Positions 1 to 7,400 of a stretch of DNA of 8,406 nt are shown piece after piece. A program made the position numbers and the translations under genes. The notes under the pieces were generated by a model. It saw nothing but the letters and a program-made list of their open reading frames with translations, was not told where the DNA came from and ran no database searches. Source of the stretch: CAYMLQ01 sp964390795 (lineage in GTDB: Bacteria; Verrucomicrobiota; Kiritimatiellia; RFP12; UBA1067); assembly GCA_964390795.1 (NCBI GenBank), contig CAYMLQ010000267.1, positions 1-8,406 on the forward strand, read 5' to 3'. How positions within the stretch are numbered: position 1 is the first letter of the stretch; the number at the start of each line of letters is the position of its first letter.

Positions 1-1468
1 TGCGCTCCAGCACGCCGATGCCCATGCTGCTGCGGTAGGCCGAGTTGCAGACCGTCACGACCGCCTCCTGCGAGTCGAGCTTCGCCGCGGCGAGATCGCC
101 CAGGAGATTCAAGGGCAGGTTCACGACGTTGCCGATGCGCAGGCCCATCCACTCGCTCGGGAGGCGCACATCGACGATCACGGGCGCGGTGCCGTCCTTC
201 AGGCGCTGAAAAAGCGATTGCGGCTGAATAGGCTCGTTTGACAAGACCGGCTGCTTGGCCGCCACCCATGCGCCGAAGTCCACCGTACCTGCGACATCGT
301 ACCCGACACGGTGCAGCCGATTGACCGCCTCTTTCAGCTCCTCGCCGCTGCCGCACAGCACCGTACGGCTGCCCCACGGCACCATGATCCCGACCCAGGT
401 CTCCAGACGTCCGCGCAGGGCGATGTTCACCGAATTGGGGATGTGGCCCGCGGCAAAGGTCTTCGCGTCGCGCAGGTCGACAACGTATGAGGCGTTGATG
501 TCGGTCAACGTTTTGTCAAGGGCGGGAACCGGCGGCAGCGGCGCATTCCAGATCACCAGCGGAGGCCCCTCGCGGTTCATCTGGGCGTTGTGCTTGAAGT
601 ATTGCGGCGCCTCGGGTAGGCCCTCCAGAACGGCCGTGATGAAATCGTTCCTGGCCTTATGCTGCAGGTAAGGGTTGGTCGCGCGTTCCGTGCCGATGGT
701 CGACGAAGGCTCGTCGCGCAGATGCGCCCCGCACAGCGAGCCCGCGCCGTGGGCGGGAAGCACGATCACGCTGTCGTCGAGCTTGGCGAACTCGTTCACC
801 CAGGTGTCGTAGCTCATCCCCGCGAGCGCGGAGGCCGCCAGCGTTCCGCCCATCAGGTCGGGGCGCCCGATCGAGCCCACGAAAAGCGTATCGCCGGTCA
901 GGATCGCGCGGGGCTTGGACGCGTCGCTCTTGTCGAAAACGAGGGCGCACATGCCGTCGGGCGTGTGGCCGGGAGTGGCCAGAAACTGAAGTCTCGCATC
1001 GCCCCATGGAATTGTCTGCCGATCGGAGAGCCCGATGATCGCATATTTCGCTGCGCTCGCCCTGCTCTGATAGACAGGGCAGCCGAGCGCTTTGGCGAAC
1101 TCGCTGTGACCCGCCACAAAGTCCGCATGCGAGTGGGTCAGGAACACGCCTTTGACCGTCCATCCTTCTTTCTTGGCCAAGTCGAGATACACCTGAATAT
1201 CGCGGTCCGGATCGACCATCAGCGCCTCCGTTCCGCTCACCACGAAATACGAGTAGTGCGACAGAACCGCGAGGTTCAGTTGCACGATCTTAACGTCCGT
1301 GAACGAGTAGGTCTTCACGACTGTCTGCACCGCCGCGGTGTCCGCGTGCGAAGCAGCCTCCGCGTCTTTGATGGCCGCAGACCGAGCCGTTGAAGCGGCA
1401 AGAAACAGGGCTAGTACGGACGCTCTCAGAACGTCTGTCCGCATCACACCGTCCATTCTTCTTCTCAT
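1..1468 (-). CDS. MBL-fold persulfide dioxygenase-like protein with two rhodanese domains (3' end cut by window edge)
   Basis: The minus-strand frame stays open from ATG at 1468 to the window edge, giving 489 codons without a stop. Residues 1-35 look like a signal peptide: an Arg-rich start, a hydrophobic VLALFLAAS stretch, then Ala/Ser cleavage options and no lipobox Cys. The metallo-beta-lactamase domain follows, with HSHADF at 112-117, PGH with H168, and GD with D193 just before a GRPD motif. H112, H168 and D193 match the three iron ligands of ETHE1-type sulfur dioxygenases. Rhodanese 1 has VDLRD, AGHIP and a loop with C372 (CGSGEE); rhodanese 2 has VDVRLPSEW and C474 in CNSAYRS, close to the classical CxxGxR loop. 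MBL plus two rhodanese-like domains is the CstB architecture, known to oxidise low-molecular-weight persulfides and handle thiosulfate. Start 1468 is fixed by GGAGGAGG 7 nt upstream. The substrate and an extracytoplasmic location are inferred. Confidence 0.88.
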   Translation of the reverse strand, partial: MRRRMDGVMRTDVLRASVLALFLAASTARSAAIKDAEAASHADTAAVQTVVKTYSFTDVKIVQLNLAVLSHYSYFVVSGTEALMVDPDRDIQVYLDLAKKEGWTVKGVFLTHSHADFVAGHSEFAKALGCPVYQSRASAAKYAIIGLSDRQTIPWGDARLQFLATPGHTPDGMCALVFDKSDASKPRAILTGDTLFVGSIGRPDLMGGTLAASALAGMSYDTWVNEFAKLDDSVIVLPAHGAGSLCGAHLRDEPSSTIGTERATNPYLQHKARNDFITAVLEGLPEAPQYFKHNAQMNREGPPLVIWNAPLPPVPALDKTLTDINASYVVDLRDAKTFAAGHIPNSVNIALRGRLETWVGIMVPWGSRTVLCGSGEELKEAVNRLHRVGYDVAGTVDFGAWVAAKQPVLSNEPIQPQSLFQRLKDGTAPVIVDVRLPSEWMGLRIGNVVNLPLNLLGDLAAAKLDSQEAVVTVCNSAYRSSMGIGVLER

Positions 1469-1475
1469 GTCGCAT

Positions 1476-1483
1476 CCTCCTCC
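1476..1483 (-). promoter_or_regulatory. Ribosome binding site for the MBL-rhodanese gene
   Basis: GGAGGAGG on the minus strand lies 7 nt before ATG 1468. It decides between several nearby in-frame ATGs (1468, 1456, 1444) and an out-of-frame ATG at 1475, which is too close to the site to be used. Confidence 0.8.
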
Positions 1484-1566
1484 GTAACCGAAAAGGCCGC
1501 CAACGACGGCACCGACTACTGCTCTAATAATCACTTTCTAATGGTACACGATGGATCCGTCGGAAC

Positions 1567-1585
1567 CTATGGGGATATTCCCTAG
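1567..1585. promoter_or_regulatory. Imperfect inverted repeat in the intergenic region before the MBL-rhodanese gene
   Basis: The 139-bp gap 1469-1607 holds no gene. CTATGGGGATATTCCCTAG inside it has complementary ends CTA/TAG and inner arms GGGA/TCCC around TAT. It lies about 100 bp upstream of the MBL gene start and about 25 bp past the thioesterase stop. It could be an operator or a weak hairpin; no T-run follows, so a rho-independent terminator is unlikely. The stretch 1525-1550 is relatively A+T-rich and might hold a promoter, but I found no convincing -35/-10 pair. Confidence 0.25.
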
Positions 1586-1607
1586 TGTTGTCTGGCATTC
1601 ATTCTCG

Positions 1608-1988
1608 TTACCGCCGTTTCAGTAAGACAAACTCGGCCGTGAAGTCGGCGCAGCGCGCGCGCCCCGCATCCGACACTGCAACGGTGACCGTCAGCGTATG
1701 ATTGCCGTTGGGCTTGCACACCGGCTCGCCGCACGCTTCAGCGACTGCCGAGCCGTCCGACTCGATGCGCTTGAGATAGCTGACCGACGCCGTCTTGGCC
1801 ACCAGTTCACCGGCGAGTCCCCGCGCGGCGAAGAGCCGCTCCGCCTCGCGATAGGCCGCGAGGATCGCACCCGAGTAGATGGAACCCGCAAAGAGGCAGC
1901 CTTTGTCGTTGAGATTATGTTCGAACGGAATACGAATTTCCGAGCCCTCGTCTCGGAGATGAAGATTATTTGCGGCAGGTATGTTCAT
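1608..1988 (-). CDS. YiiD C-terminal-like hotdog-fold thioesterase
   Basis: A 126-residue protein resembling the thioesterase domain found at the C-terminus of YiiD, a hotdog fold expected to hydrolyse acyl thioesters such as acyl-CoA. The recognisable signature is HNLNDKGCLFAGSIYSGAIL at about residues 24-43, equivalent to the PNxNxKGTxFGGSLY stretch of the family. It is followed by a GELVAKTASVSYLKRI strand (about 60-75) and a C-terminal beta strand ending in VLLKRR. It is slightly shorter than typical stand-alone members because the N-terminal helix is mostly missing; the core appears complete. The start codon shares ATGA with the stop of the cysteine-rich gene upstream, and no strong Shine-Dalgarno precedes it, so translation is probably coupled. 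No signal peptide is seen, so it should be cytoplasmic. Its substrate cannot be read from the sequence. Confidence 0.78.
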   Translation of the reverse strand: MNIPAANNLHLRDEGSEIRIPFEHNLNDKGCLFAGSIYSGAILAAYREAERLFAARGLAGELVAKTASVSYLKRIESDGSAVAEACGEPVCKPNGNHTLTVTVAVSDAGRARCADFTAEFVLLKRR

Positions 1989-2164
1989 GCGCGCTTCTCG
2001 CTCGGTTTCACGCCATACTTTTTCTGGCGCTCACGGCCTGCCGGACAGCCGCCACCCGTAAGCGCCATTTCGATCTTCTGCAACAGCTTCGCAAACGCAT
2101 TGCCCCTCCGAGCGTTGGTGCAGACCGGACAATGAGACTCACAGAATTCGGCATCCAGCTTCAT
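1985..2164 (-). CDS. Cysteine-rich small protein, 59 residues, unrecognised
   Basis: ATG at 2164 opens a 59-codon frame ending in TGA at 1987-1985. A strong GGGAGGG site lies 6 nt upstream. The protein starts MKLDAEFCESHCPVCTNAR, giving a C8-x3-C12-x2-C15 cluster. A short helix-like stretch follows (about residues 22-34), then GGGCPAGRERQKKYGV with a fourth Cys at 41 and a basic tail. Four cysteines with CPxC and GGCP surroundings suggest metal binding (zinc or Fe-S) or thiol chemistry, but I do not recognise the family and assign no function. The stop overlaps the thioesterase start as ATGA, so the two proteins are likely made from one message and may act together. The gene is 85 bp downstream of the DUF255 gene on the same strand. 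Its reality rests on the ribosome site, the coupling and the patterned cysteines. Confidence 0.72.
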   Translation of the reverse strand: MKLDAEFCESHCPVCTNARRGNAFAKLLQKIEMALTGGGCPAGRERQKKYGVKPSEKRA

Positions 2165-2170
2165 AAAGAT

Positions 2171-2177
2171 CCCTCCC
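2171..2177 (-). promoter_or_regulatory. Ribosome binding site for the cysteine-rich small gene
   Basis: GGGAGGG on the minus strand, 6 nt before ATG 2164. Its strength is a main argument that the 59-codon frame is translated. The rest of the gap 2178-2249 shows no convincing promoter or terminator. Confidence 0.7.
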
Positions 2178-2235
2178 TGATTACGTCGTGCGGTTTACGT
2201 TAACCCTCTGCTACGGATTGGGCAAGCGGATTCGG

Positions 2236-2258
2236 TCAGCAATTCTCATTCAGCAATT
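2236..2258. repeat. Short direct repeat across the DUF255 stop codon
   Basis: TCAGCAATT occurs at 2236-2244 and again at 2250-2258, a 9-bp direct repeat with a 14-bp period. The right copy contains the TGA stop of the DUF255 gene on the minus strand. It is probably a small local duplication of no function. Confidence 0.4.
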
Positions 2259-4328
2259 TAGCCGATTCGCGAGCGCCACCGCATCCGTAATGGGAGTCTG
2301 GCATGCAAAGTCCGCGCAAACATAGGCTGCCGCATGACCATCGACTTTTTGCATGCCCTTGATCGTCGGCTGGTATACTGCAAGCAAGTTCTGCCCCGCG
2401 CCGCCGTCAGCGAGAAGCACAACCTGGCCGAGCGAAAACCGGTGCTGCGCCGCCTGAAGCAGCGACCGCGTGTCGGCCGCGTCGCGGTCGCCCGCGATGA
2501 CAACCTGACGGGACCTGCCATAACGGAGCGTCAGCGCCGCCAGCATCTGCGGCACGCTTTGCGGCACGTCGCGCAGCCGTTGACCAAAGAGTGAAAAAAG
2601 CGCTTCGGCCGTTTTGCGAAACCTTTCCGTGCCGGTGACCGCCGATAGCCGCAGAAGGTTCAGAGCCGACACGGAGTTGGCCGACGGTTCCGCGCCATCG
2701 TACATCTCCTTCATGCGCACCAGAACATCGGGCGCATCGGCCGCAGAGCTGAAATAGCCACCACCCTCCATGTCTAAGAAGAGCGAGTCCTGCTTGTCCT
2801 GAAGTTCCAGCGCCCACTCCAGACGTGCTGGGTCGAAGTCCGCCTCGTAAAGGTCGAGCAACCCTTGAATGAGAAACGCGTAGTCCTCCGCATACCCGTC
2901 CACAGCCGCCTCGCCGTCCCTGAAGCGGCGGCAGAGCCGCCCCGTTTTACGATCATAGAGATGCCGATGGACGAAGGCTGCCGCACGCTCCGCAGACGCC
3001 CGGTCGGACGGATCGCCCAAAACCTGATACGCGCGGGCGAAGGCCGAGATCATAAGCCCATTCCACGCGGTCACAACCTTGTCGTCGCGGTGCGGCCGCG
3101 GGCGGTCGTCGCGCGCATTCAGCAAGGCGGCGCGGTGTTGCGCCAGCGAGTCACGGGCGTCGGCACGCACGGCGGACAGCACGTGACGGCCGTCGATCAG
3201 ATCATCGCTGCGGTCGAGGCCGAAGGCCGCACCGAAGCGCCGCCCTTCCTCGTCACCCAGCGCGGCGCACACCTCGCGTAAGGTCCACGTGTAGAACGCG
3301 CCTTCTGCCGACACGCCGGGTTCTCCCGGCTTGGGGCTGTCCGCGTCCTCGGCTGAGAAGAGCTGACCCTCTGGGCCGGTCAGGTCGCGCCGCACATAGG
3401 AGAGCGTATCGCGTGCTACGGCGGCAAAGAGCGGGTCGCCAGAGAGCTGGTAGGCATCCAGATAGGCGAACACAAGCTGCGCCTGATCGTACAGCATCTT
3501 TTCAAAATGCGGAATCCGCCAGCGTTCATCGGTGGCGTAGCGGTGAAAGCCGCCATTGAGGTGATCGTGAATGCCGCCCTCCGCCATCGCCCGAAGCGTG
3601 TGGCAGACCGACTCCAGCGCACGCGGATCGCCGGTGCGGGCGTGGTGACGCAGAAGAAACGCAAAGACCGACGGGCGCGGAAACTTGGGCGCTCCGCCGA
3701 ACCCGCCGTTCACGGCGTCGTAGGAGGCTTCGAAAACCGCCGCCGCACGACCGAAAACCGACTCGCCGACCGCTGCCGACCCCGTTTCTGCCGCCTGCGC
3801 CTGAAGCTGCCTGATCGACGTGTCACTGGCCGCCTCGATCTGCGGCTGCGCCGTGCGCCACGCTTCGGAGAGGCACTCCAACACGCGTGCGAACCCTGGC
3901 CGCCCGAAACTGTCTTCCGGCGGAAAGTAGGTGCCGCCATAGAAGGGCTTGAGCGCGGGTGTGAGCCACACCGACATGGGCCACCCCCCGGCCCCTTGAG
4001 TCACCGCCTGAACATAGGCCATATAGAGGCGGTCTATGTCCGGCCGCTCCTCCCGGTCCACCTTGATCGGCACGAAGTCCCGGTTCAGCAGCCGCGCAAC
4101 ATCCGCGTCCTCGAACGACTCATGCGCCATGACGTGGCACCAGTGGCACGTCGAATAGCCCACCGAGAGAAAGATCGGCTTGTTCTCGCGGCGGGCCTTT
4201 GAGAACGCCTCCTCGCCCCACGGATACCAGTCCACAGGGTTGTGCGCGTGCTGCAAAAGATACGGGCTTTTCTCGCGCGCCAGCCGGTTCGGCGTGGCCT
4301 GCGTCGCAGGGTGAGCGGAATCAGTCAT
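2250..4328 (-). CDS. DUF255 (YyaL/SPATA20-type) thioredoxin-domain protein
   Basis: A 692-residue protein of the family that includes Bacillus YyaL and mammalian SPATA20/SSP411. The N-terminal thioredoxin-like domain shows NRLAREKSPYLLQHAHNPVDW (about 14-34), then C61-H-W-C64 in YSTCHWCHVM, KVDREERPDID (89-99) and GGWPMSVWLTP. The rest is an (alpha/alpha) six-hairpin, glycosidase-like region with family motifs GGFGGAPKFPRP (208-219), HFEKMLYDQAQL (274-285), EDADS (327-331) and VTAWNGLM. Length and motifs match an intact member. The biochemical role of bacterial members is not established; the CxxC suggests thiol-disulfide chemistry and the second domain a carbohydrate-like ligand. No signal peptide is seen at the chosen start. 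Start 4328 is preferred over an in-frame ATG at 4493 because AAGGAGG lies 6 nt upstream, homology begins just after it, and the longer form would run into lacZ. It is divergent from lacZ. Confidence 0.93.
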   Translation of the reverse strand: MTDSAHPATQATPNRLAREKSPYLLQHAHNPVDWYPWGEEAFSKARRENKPIFLSVGYSTCHWCHVMAHESFEDADVARLLNRDFVPIKVDREERPDIDRLYMAYVQAVTQGAGGWPMSVWLTPALKPFYGGTYFPPEDSFGRPGFARVLECLSEAWRTAQPQIEAASDTSIRQLQAQAAETGSAAVGESVFGRAAAVFEASYDAVNGGFGGAPKFPRPSVFAFLLRHHARTGDPRALESVCHTLRAMAEGGIHDHLNGGFHRYATDERWRIPHFEKMLYDQAQLVFAYLDAYQLSGDPLFAAVARDTLSYVRRDLTGPEGQLFSAEDADSPKPGEPGVSAEGAFYTWTLREVCAALGDEEGRRFGAAFGLDRSDDLIDGRHVLSAVRADARDSLAQHRAALLNARDDRPRPHRDDKVVTAWNGLMISAFARAYQVLGDPSDRASAERAAAFVHRHLYDRKTGRLCRRFRDGEAAVDGYAEDYAFLIQGLLDLYEADFDPARLEWALELQDKQDSLFLDMEGGGYFSSAADAPDVLVRMKEMYDGAEPSANSVSALNLLRLSAVTGTERFRKTAEALFSLFGQRLRDVPQSVPQMLAALTLRYGRSRQVVIAGDRDAADTRSLLQAAQHRFSLGQVVLLADGGAGQNLLAVYQPTIKGMQKVDGHAAAYVCADFACQTPITDAVALANRLNC

Positions 4329-4334
4329 GCTTGA

Positions 4335-4341
4335 CCTCCTT
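4335..4341 (-). promoter_or_regulatory. Ribosome binding site for the DUF255 gene
   Basis: AAGGAGG on the minus strand, 6 nt before ATG 4328. It fixes the start 55 codons inside the longest open frame. Confidence 0.85.
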
Positions 4342-4351
4342 CGTCGGCAAG

Positions 4352-4381
4352 ATGATCGACCCTTTCCCGACAAATTGTCAA
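4352..4381 (-). promoter_or_regulatory. Candidate sigma70-type promoter for the DUF255 gene
   Basis: On the minus strand, TTGACA (4381-4376, exact -35 consensus) is followed after 18 nt by GATCAT (4357-4352, four of six -10 matches). Transcription would begin near 4345 with a very short leader before the ribosome site. The -35 overlaps the palindrome at 4369-4379. The call is from sequence only, and the weak -10 keeps it tentative. Confidence 0.4.
4369..4379. promoter_or_regulatory. Perfect palindrome, possible operator between divergent genes
   Basis: GACAAATTGTC has 5-bp arms around a single central base. It overlaps the candidate minus-strand -35 and lies about 18 bp upstream of the candidate plus-strand -35, where one regulator could affect both genes. 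No regulator gene is present in the window to pair with it. Confidence 0.35.
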
Positions 4382-4394
4382 TTCGATTTTTGGC

Positions 4395-4414
4395 GCTTGT
4401 CTTAAGGAGCAAGC
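4395..4414. promoter_or_regulatory. Dyad GCTTG-N10-CAAGC in the lacZ promoter
   Basis: GCTTG (4395-4399) and CAAGC (4410-4414) form an inverted repeat overlapping the candidate -35 and spacer of the lacZ promoter. The spacing of arm centres is close to one and a half helical turns. It may be a repressor operator, but five-base arms also arise by chance. Confidence 0.25.
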
Positions 4415-4424
4415 CCTTTATACT
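4397..4424 (+). promoter_or_regulatory. Candidate sigma70-type promoter for lacZ
   Basis: TTGTCT (4397-4402), a 16-nt spacer, then TATACT (4419-4424, five of six -10 matches). Transcription would start near 4431, leaving a leader of about 55 nt. This is the best promoter match in the intergenic region on the plus strand. Confidence 0.5.
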
Positions 4425-4472
4425 GTTTGCGTGCTGGAGCAAGTGAACTCTGACACAGAGTGGATCATTTCT

Positions 4473-4478
4473 GGGAGG
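4473..4478 (+). promoter_or_regulatory. Ribosome binding site for lacZ
   Basis: GGGAGG 7 nt before ATG 4486. It supports this start, which also places a signal peptide at the N-terminus. Confidence 0.8.
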
Positions 4479-4485
4479 ATTTGCG

Positions 4486-7400
4486 ATGGACAAGTGGGCC
4501 GTGTGTGGTGCTGCGGTGATCGTCAGCGTCTGCGGGTTGAGCGTGGCGCAGGACGCGGCGTCCTGCGATTGGCAGAATCACAAAACACTCGGCGTCGGCA
4601 CCGAGCCGATGCACGCGACCATGGTCGCCTGCCCCGACGAGGCGACCGCGAAATCGGTGAGCCACGTCGCGAACGCCGAGCGCGTGAAGTCGCCGTGGTA
4701 CCGCTCGCTGAACGGCGCGTGGAAGTACTGCTACTCCCAGAATCCGACGAAGCGCGTACCCGATTTCTTCAAGACGGACTTCAACGACGCCGAGTGGACG
4801 ACGATCCCCGTCCCGTCCAACGTGGAGGTCGAGGGACACGGCGTCCCCATCTACACCAACACGAAATACCCCTGGCTGGAACCGCCCGCCGGCTATGACG
4901 TCTCCAAGGACGTAGCCTGGCGCCCGGCCAGCAAGCCGACGCCGCCCTTCATTCCCCAGGAAAACCCGTACAACACCGTCAACGCATACCGCCACACGTT
5001 CGAGGTGCCGTCCGAGTGGAGCGGACGCCCGATCTTCCTCACCTTCGACGGTGTGAATTCGTTCTTTTATCTCTGGATCAACGGCGAGCGGGTCGGCCTC
5101 GGCAAGGACAGCCGCACGCCCGTGGAGTTCAACGTCACCCGTTTCGTCAAGCCCGGCAAGAACCTGATCGCCGTGGAGAACTTCCGCTGGAGCGACGGCT
5201 CGTACCTGGAGTGCCAGGACTTCTGGCGCCTGAGCGGCATCTTCCGCGACGTCTACCTGTGGGCCGCCCCGCTGCAGCACGTGCGTGACATCGAGATCAA
5301 AACCGACCTCGACGCGCAGTACAAGAACGCGCGCCTGTCCGTGGCGGCCTGGCTCACGAACGCGGCGCCCCGCGCGGTCAGCGTCACGCCCGTCGTGAGC
5401 CTTTGGGACGCATCTGGCAAGGAGGTTCCGCTTGAGACCAAGCCGGAGCCGCTGCGCCTCGAGGCGGGCTCGGCGCAAGGTTTCGCCTGCAGCATCGCCG
5501 TACTCAACCCGCTCAAGTGGTCTGACGAGACGCCGAACCTCTACCGCCTGCTCTTGACGCTCAAAGACGAGAAGGGTAAAACCATCGTTTCTGTGCCTCA
5601 GCGCATCGGCTTCCGCAAAGTGGAGCTGAAGAACGGGGATCTTCTTGTCAACGGCCGCCGCATCATCGTCCGCGGCGTGAACCGCCACGAGCACGACCCC
5701 TACCTCGGCCAGGCCATCACGATCGACTCGATGCTTCAGGACATCCGGCTCATGAAGCAGAACAACATCAACCTTGTCCGCACCTGCCACTACCCCAACC
5801 AGCCGCTGTGGTATGACCTCTGCGACGAGTACGGCCTGTACGTCATCGACGAGGCGAACATCGAGTGCCACGGCGACCAGAGCATCACCCGCGACGCCGA
5901 GTGGGAGCCAGCCTACATGGACCGCACCGTTCGCATGGTCGAGCGTGACAAGAACCACCCGTCGATCATCATTTGGTCCGTGGGCAACGAGAACGGCCCG
6001 GGGAGAAACCTCGAGGCCACCTCGGCCTGGATGAAGCGGCGCGACCCGAGCCGTCTCGTCCACGCGTGCGAGGCGGACGAAGCGCCGTGGACCGACATCG
6101 TCTGCCCGATGTATCCGAACCCGAAGAACCTCGCCGCCTACGCCGCCAAGGCGCAGACGCGTCCCTACATCATGTGCGAGTACGCCCACGCAATGGGTAA
6201 CAGCAGCGGCGACCTGTGGTCATACTGGCGCCAGATTTACACGCTGCCGCACCTGCAGGGCGGCTCGATCTGGGACTGGGTCGACCAGAGTTTCGCGCAG
6301 CCGCAGGGCGCCGAGCGCGGCCGACGCTTCGTGAAACCCAAGCCGGGCGACAAGGTCTTCTGGGCCTTCGGCGGCGACTTCGGACCCATGAACGTGCCCA
6401 GCGACCAGAACTTCTGCTGCAACGGGCTAGTCTCGTCCGACCGCACGCCGCACCCCGGCCTGGCCGAGGTGAAGAAGGTCTACCAGCATCTCCAGATGGA
6501 GGCGGGCGACCTGGCCAAGGGCGAGGTCAAGATCGTCAACCGCTTCGACGTCATCAATCCCAAGGATTACGTGAACGGCAGATGGACGCTTAAGGCCGAC
6601 GGCGAGCGTGTCGCGGACGGCGCGCTCGCGCCGCTCGACCTCGCGCCGGGCGCGGCTGGCACGCTGAAGATCGCCCTGCCGAACGTTCAGCCCAAACCGG
6701 GCGTCGAGTACTGGCTCGACCTCTCCTTCACGCTCAAGGAGAAGCAGCTCTGGGCGCCGGCCGGCCACGAGGTGGCTTGGGCGCAGTTCAAGCTGCCCTT
6801 CGCCGCACCCGCCGCCTCCGTCGACGCGGATAGCGCGGGCGCGGCCCTGACAATGCTGGAGGCCAACGGCACCGTGCGAGTCGAAGGGGCAGGCCTGGTC
6901 GTCGCTTTCGACAAGGCCAGCGGCCTGCTGACCTCGCTGGCCTCCGCCAACGGCAAGGAGCTGGTCAAGGAGCCGCTGCGCCCGTCCTTCTGGCGCGCGC
7001 CGACCGACAACGACCGCGGCTACGGCATGGAGAAGAAGTTCGGCGCCTGGCGCCACGTCGGTCGCGACTGGAAGCCGGCGAGCGTCACCGTCACCCAGCC
7101 CAGCCCGCGCGAGGTCAGGGTGGTCGCCCGCGGCCCCCTGCCCGGCGTCGGCGGGCAGTACACGCTGACGCACCGCGTGCTGGGCACGGGCGACGTGCGG
7201 GTCGAGGCCGAGTACGCGCCCGAGGCAAACACCAAGGCGCCCAACCTGACGCGCTTCGGCCTGCAGATGACCGTGACTTCCGGCTTCGAGAACCTGCGCT
7301 GGTACGGCCCTGGCCCGCAGGAGACCTACTCCGACCGCTGCGACGCCCGCGTAGACGTATATCAGGGCACGGTGGCGGAGCAGGCGTTCGCGTACACCGA

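Noticed and set aside
659..1393. 244-codon plus-strand open frame opposite the MBL-rhodanese gene
   Set aside because: The opposite strand encodes the complete set of MBL metal ligands, so this frame is a shadow.
1290..1475. 61-codon minus-strand frame from ATG 1475
   Set aside because: It is out of frame with the MBL gene, its ATG directly abuts the ribosome site, and its translation shows no motif.
3507..4202. 231-codon plus-strand open frame inside the DUF255 gene
   Set aside because: It is antisense to the conserved thioredoxin and barrel motifs of DUF255 and shows only Arg-rich composition.
4329..4493. 55-residue N-terminal extension of the DUF255 protein from an upstream ATG
   Set aside because: There is a strong ribosome site before ATG 4328, family homology starts after it, the extension has no motif, and it would overlap the lacZ start and cover the promoter region.
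4486..4548. LacZ as a lipoprotein, using Cys16 in the signal segment
   Set aside because: The residues before Cys16 (V-S-V) lack the small residue needed at -1 of a lipobox, so an ordinary signal peptide fits better.
4465..6189. 574-codon open frame on the minus strand opposite lacZ
   Set aside because: It lies wholly antisense to a GH2 gene with complete catalytic motifs. Its Val/Arg/Asp-rich, low-complexity translation is what GC-rich codon use gives on the opposite strand, and it has no recognisable motif.
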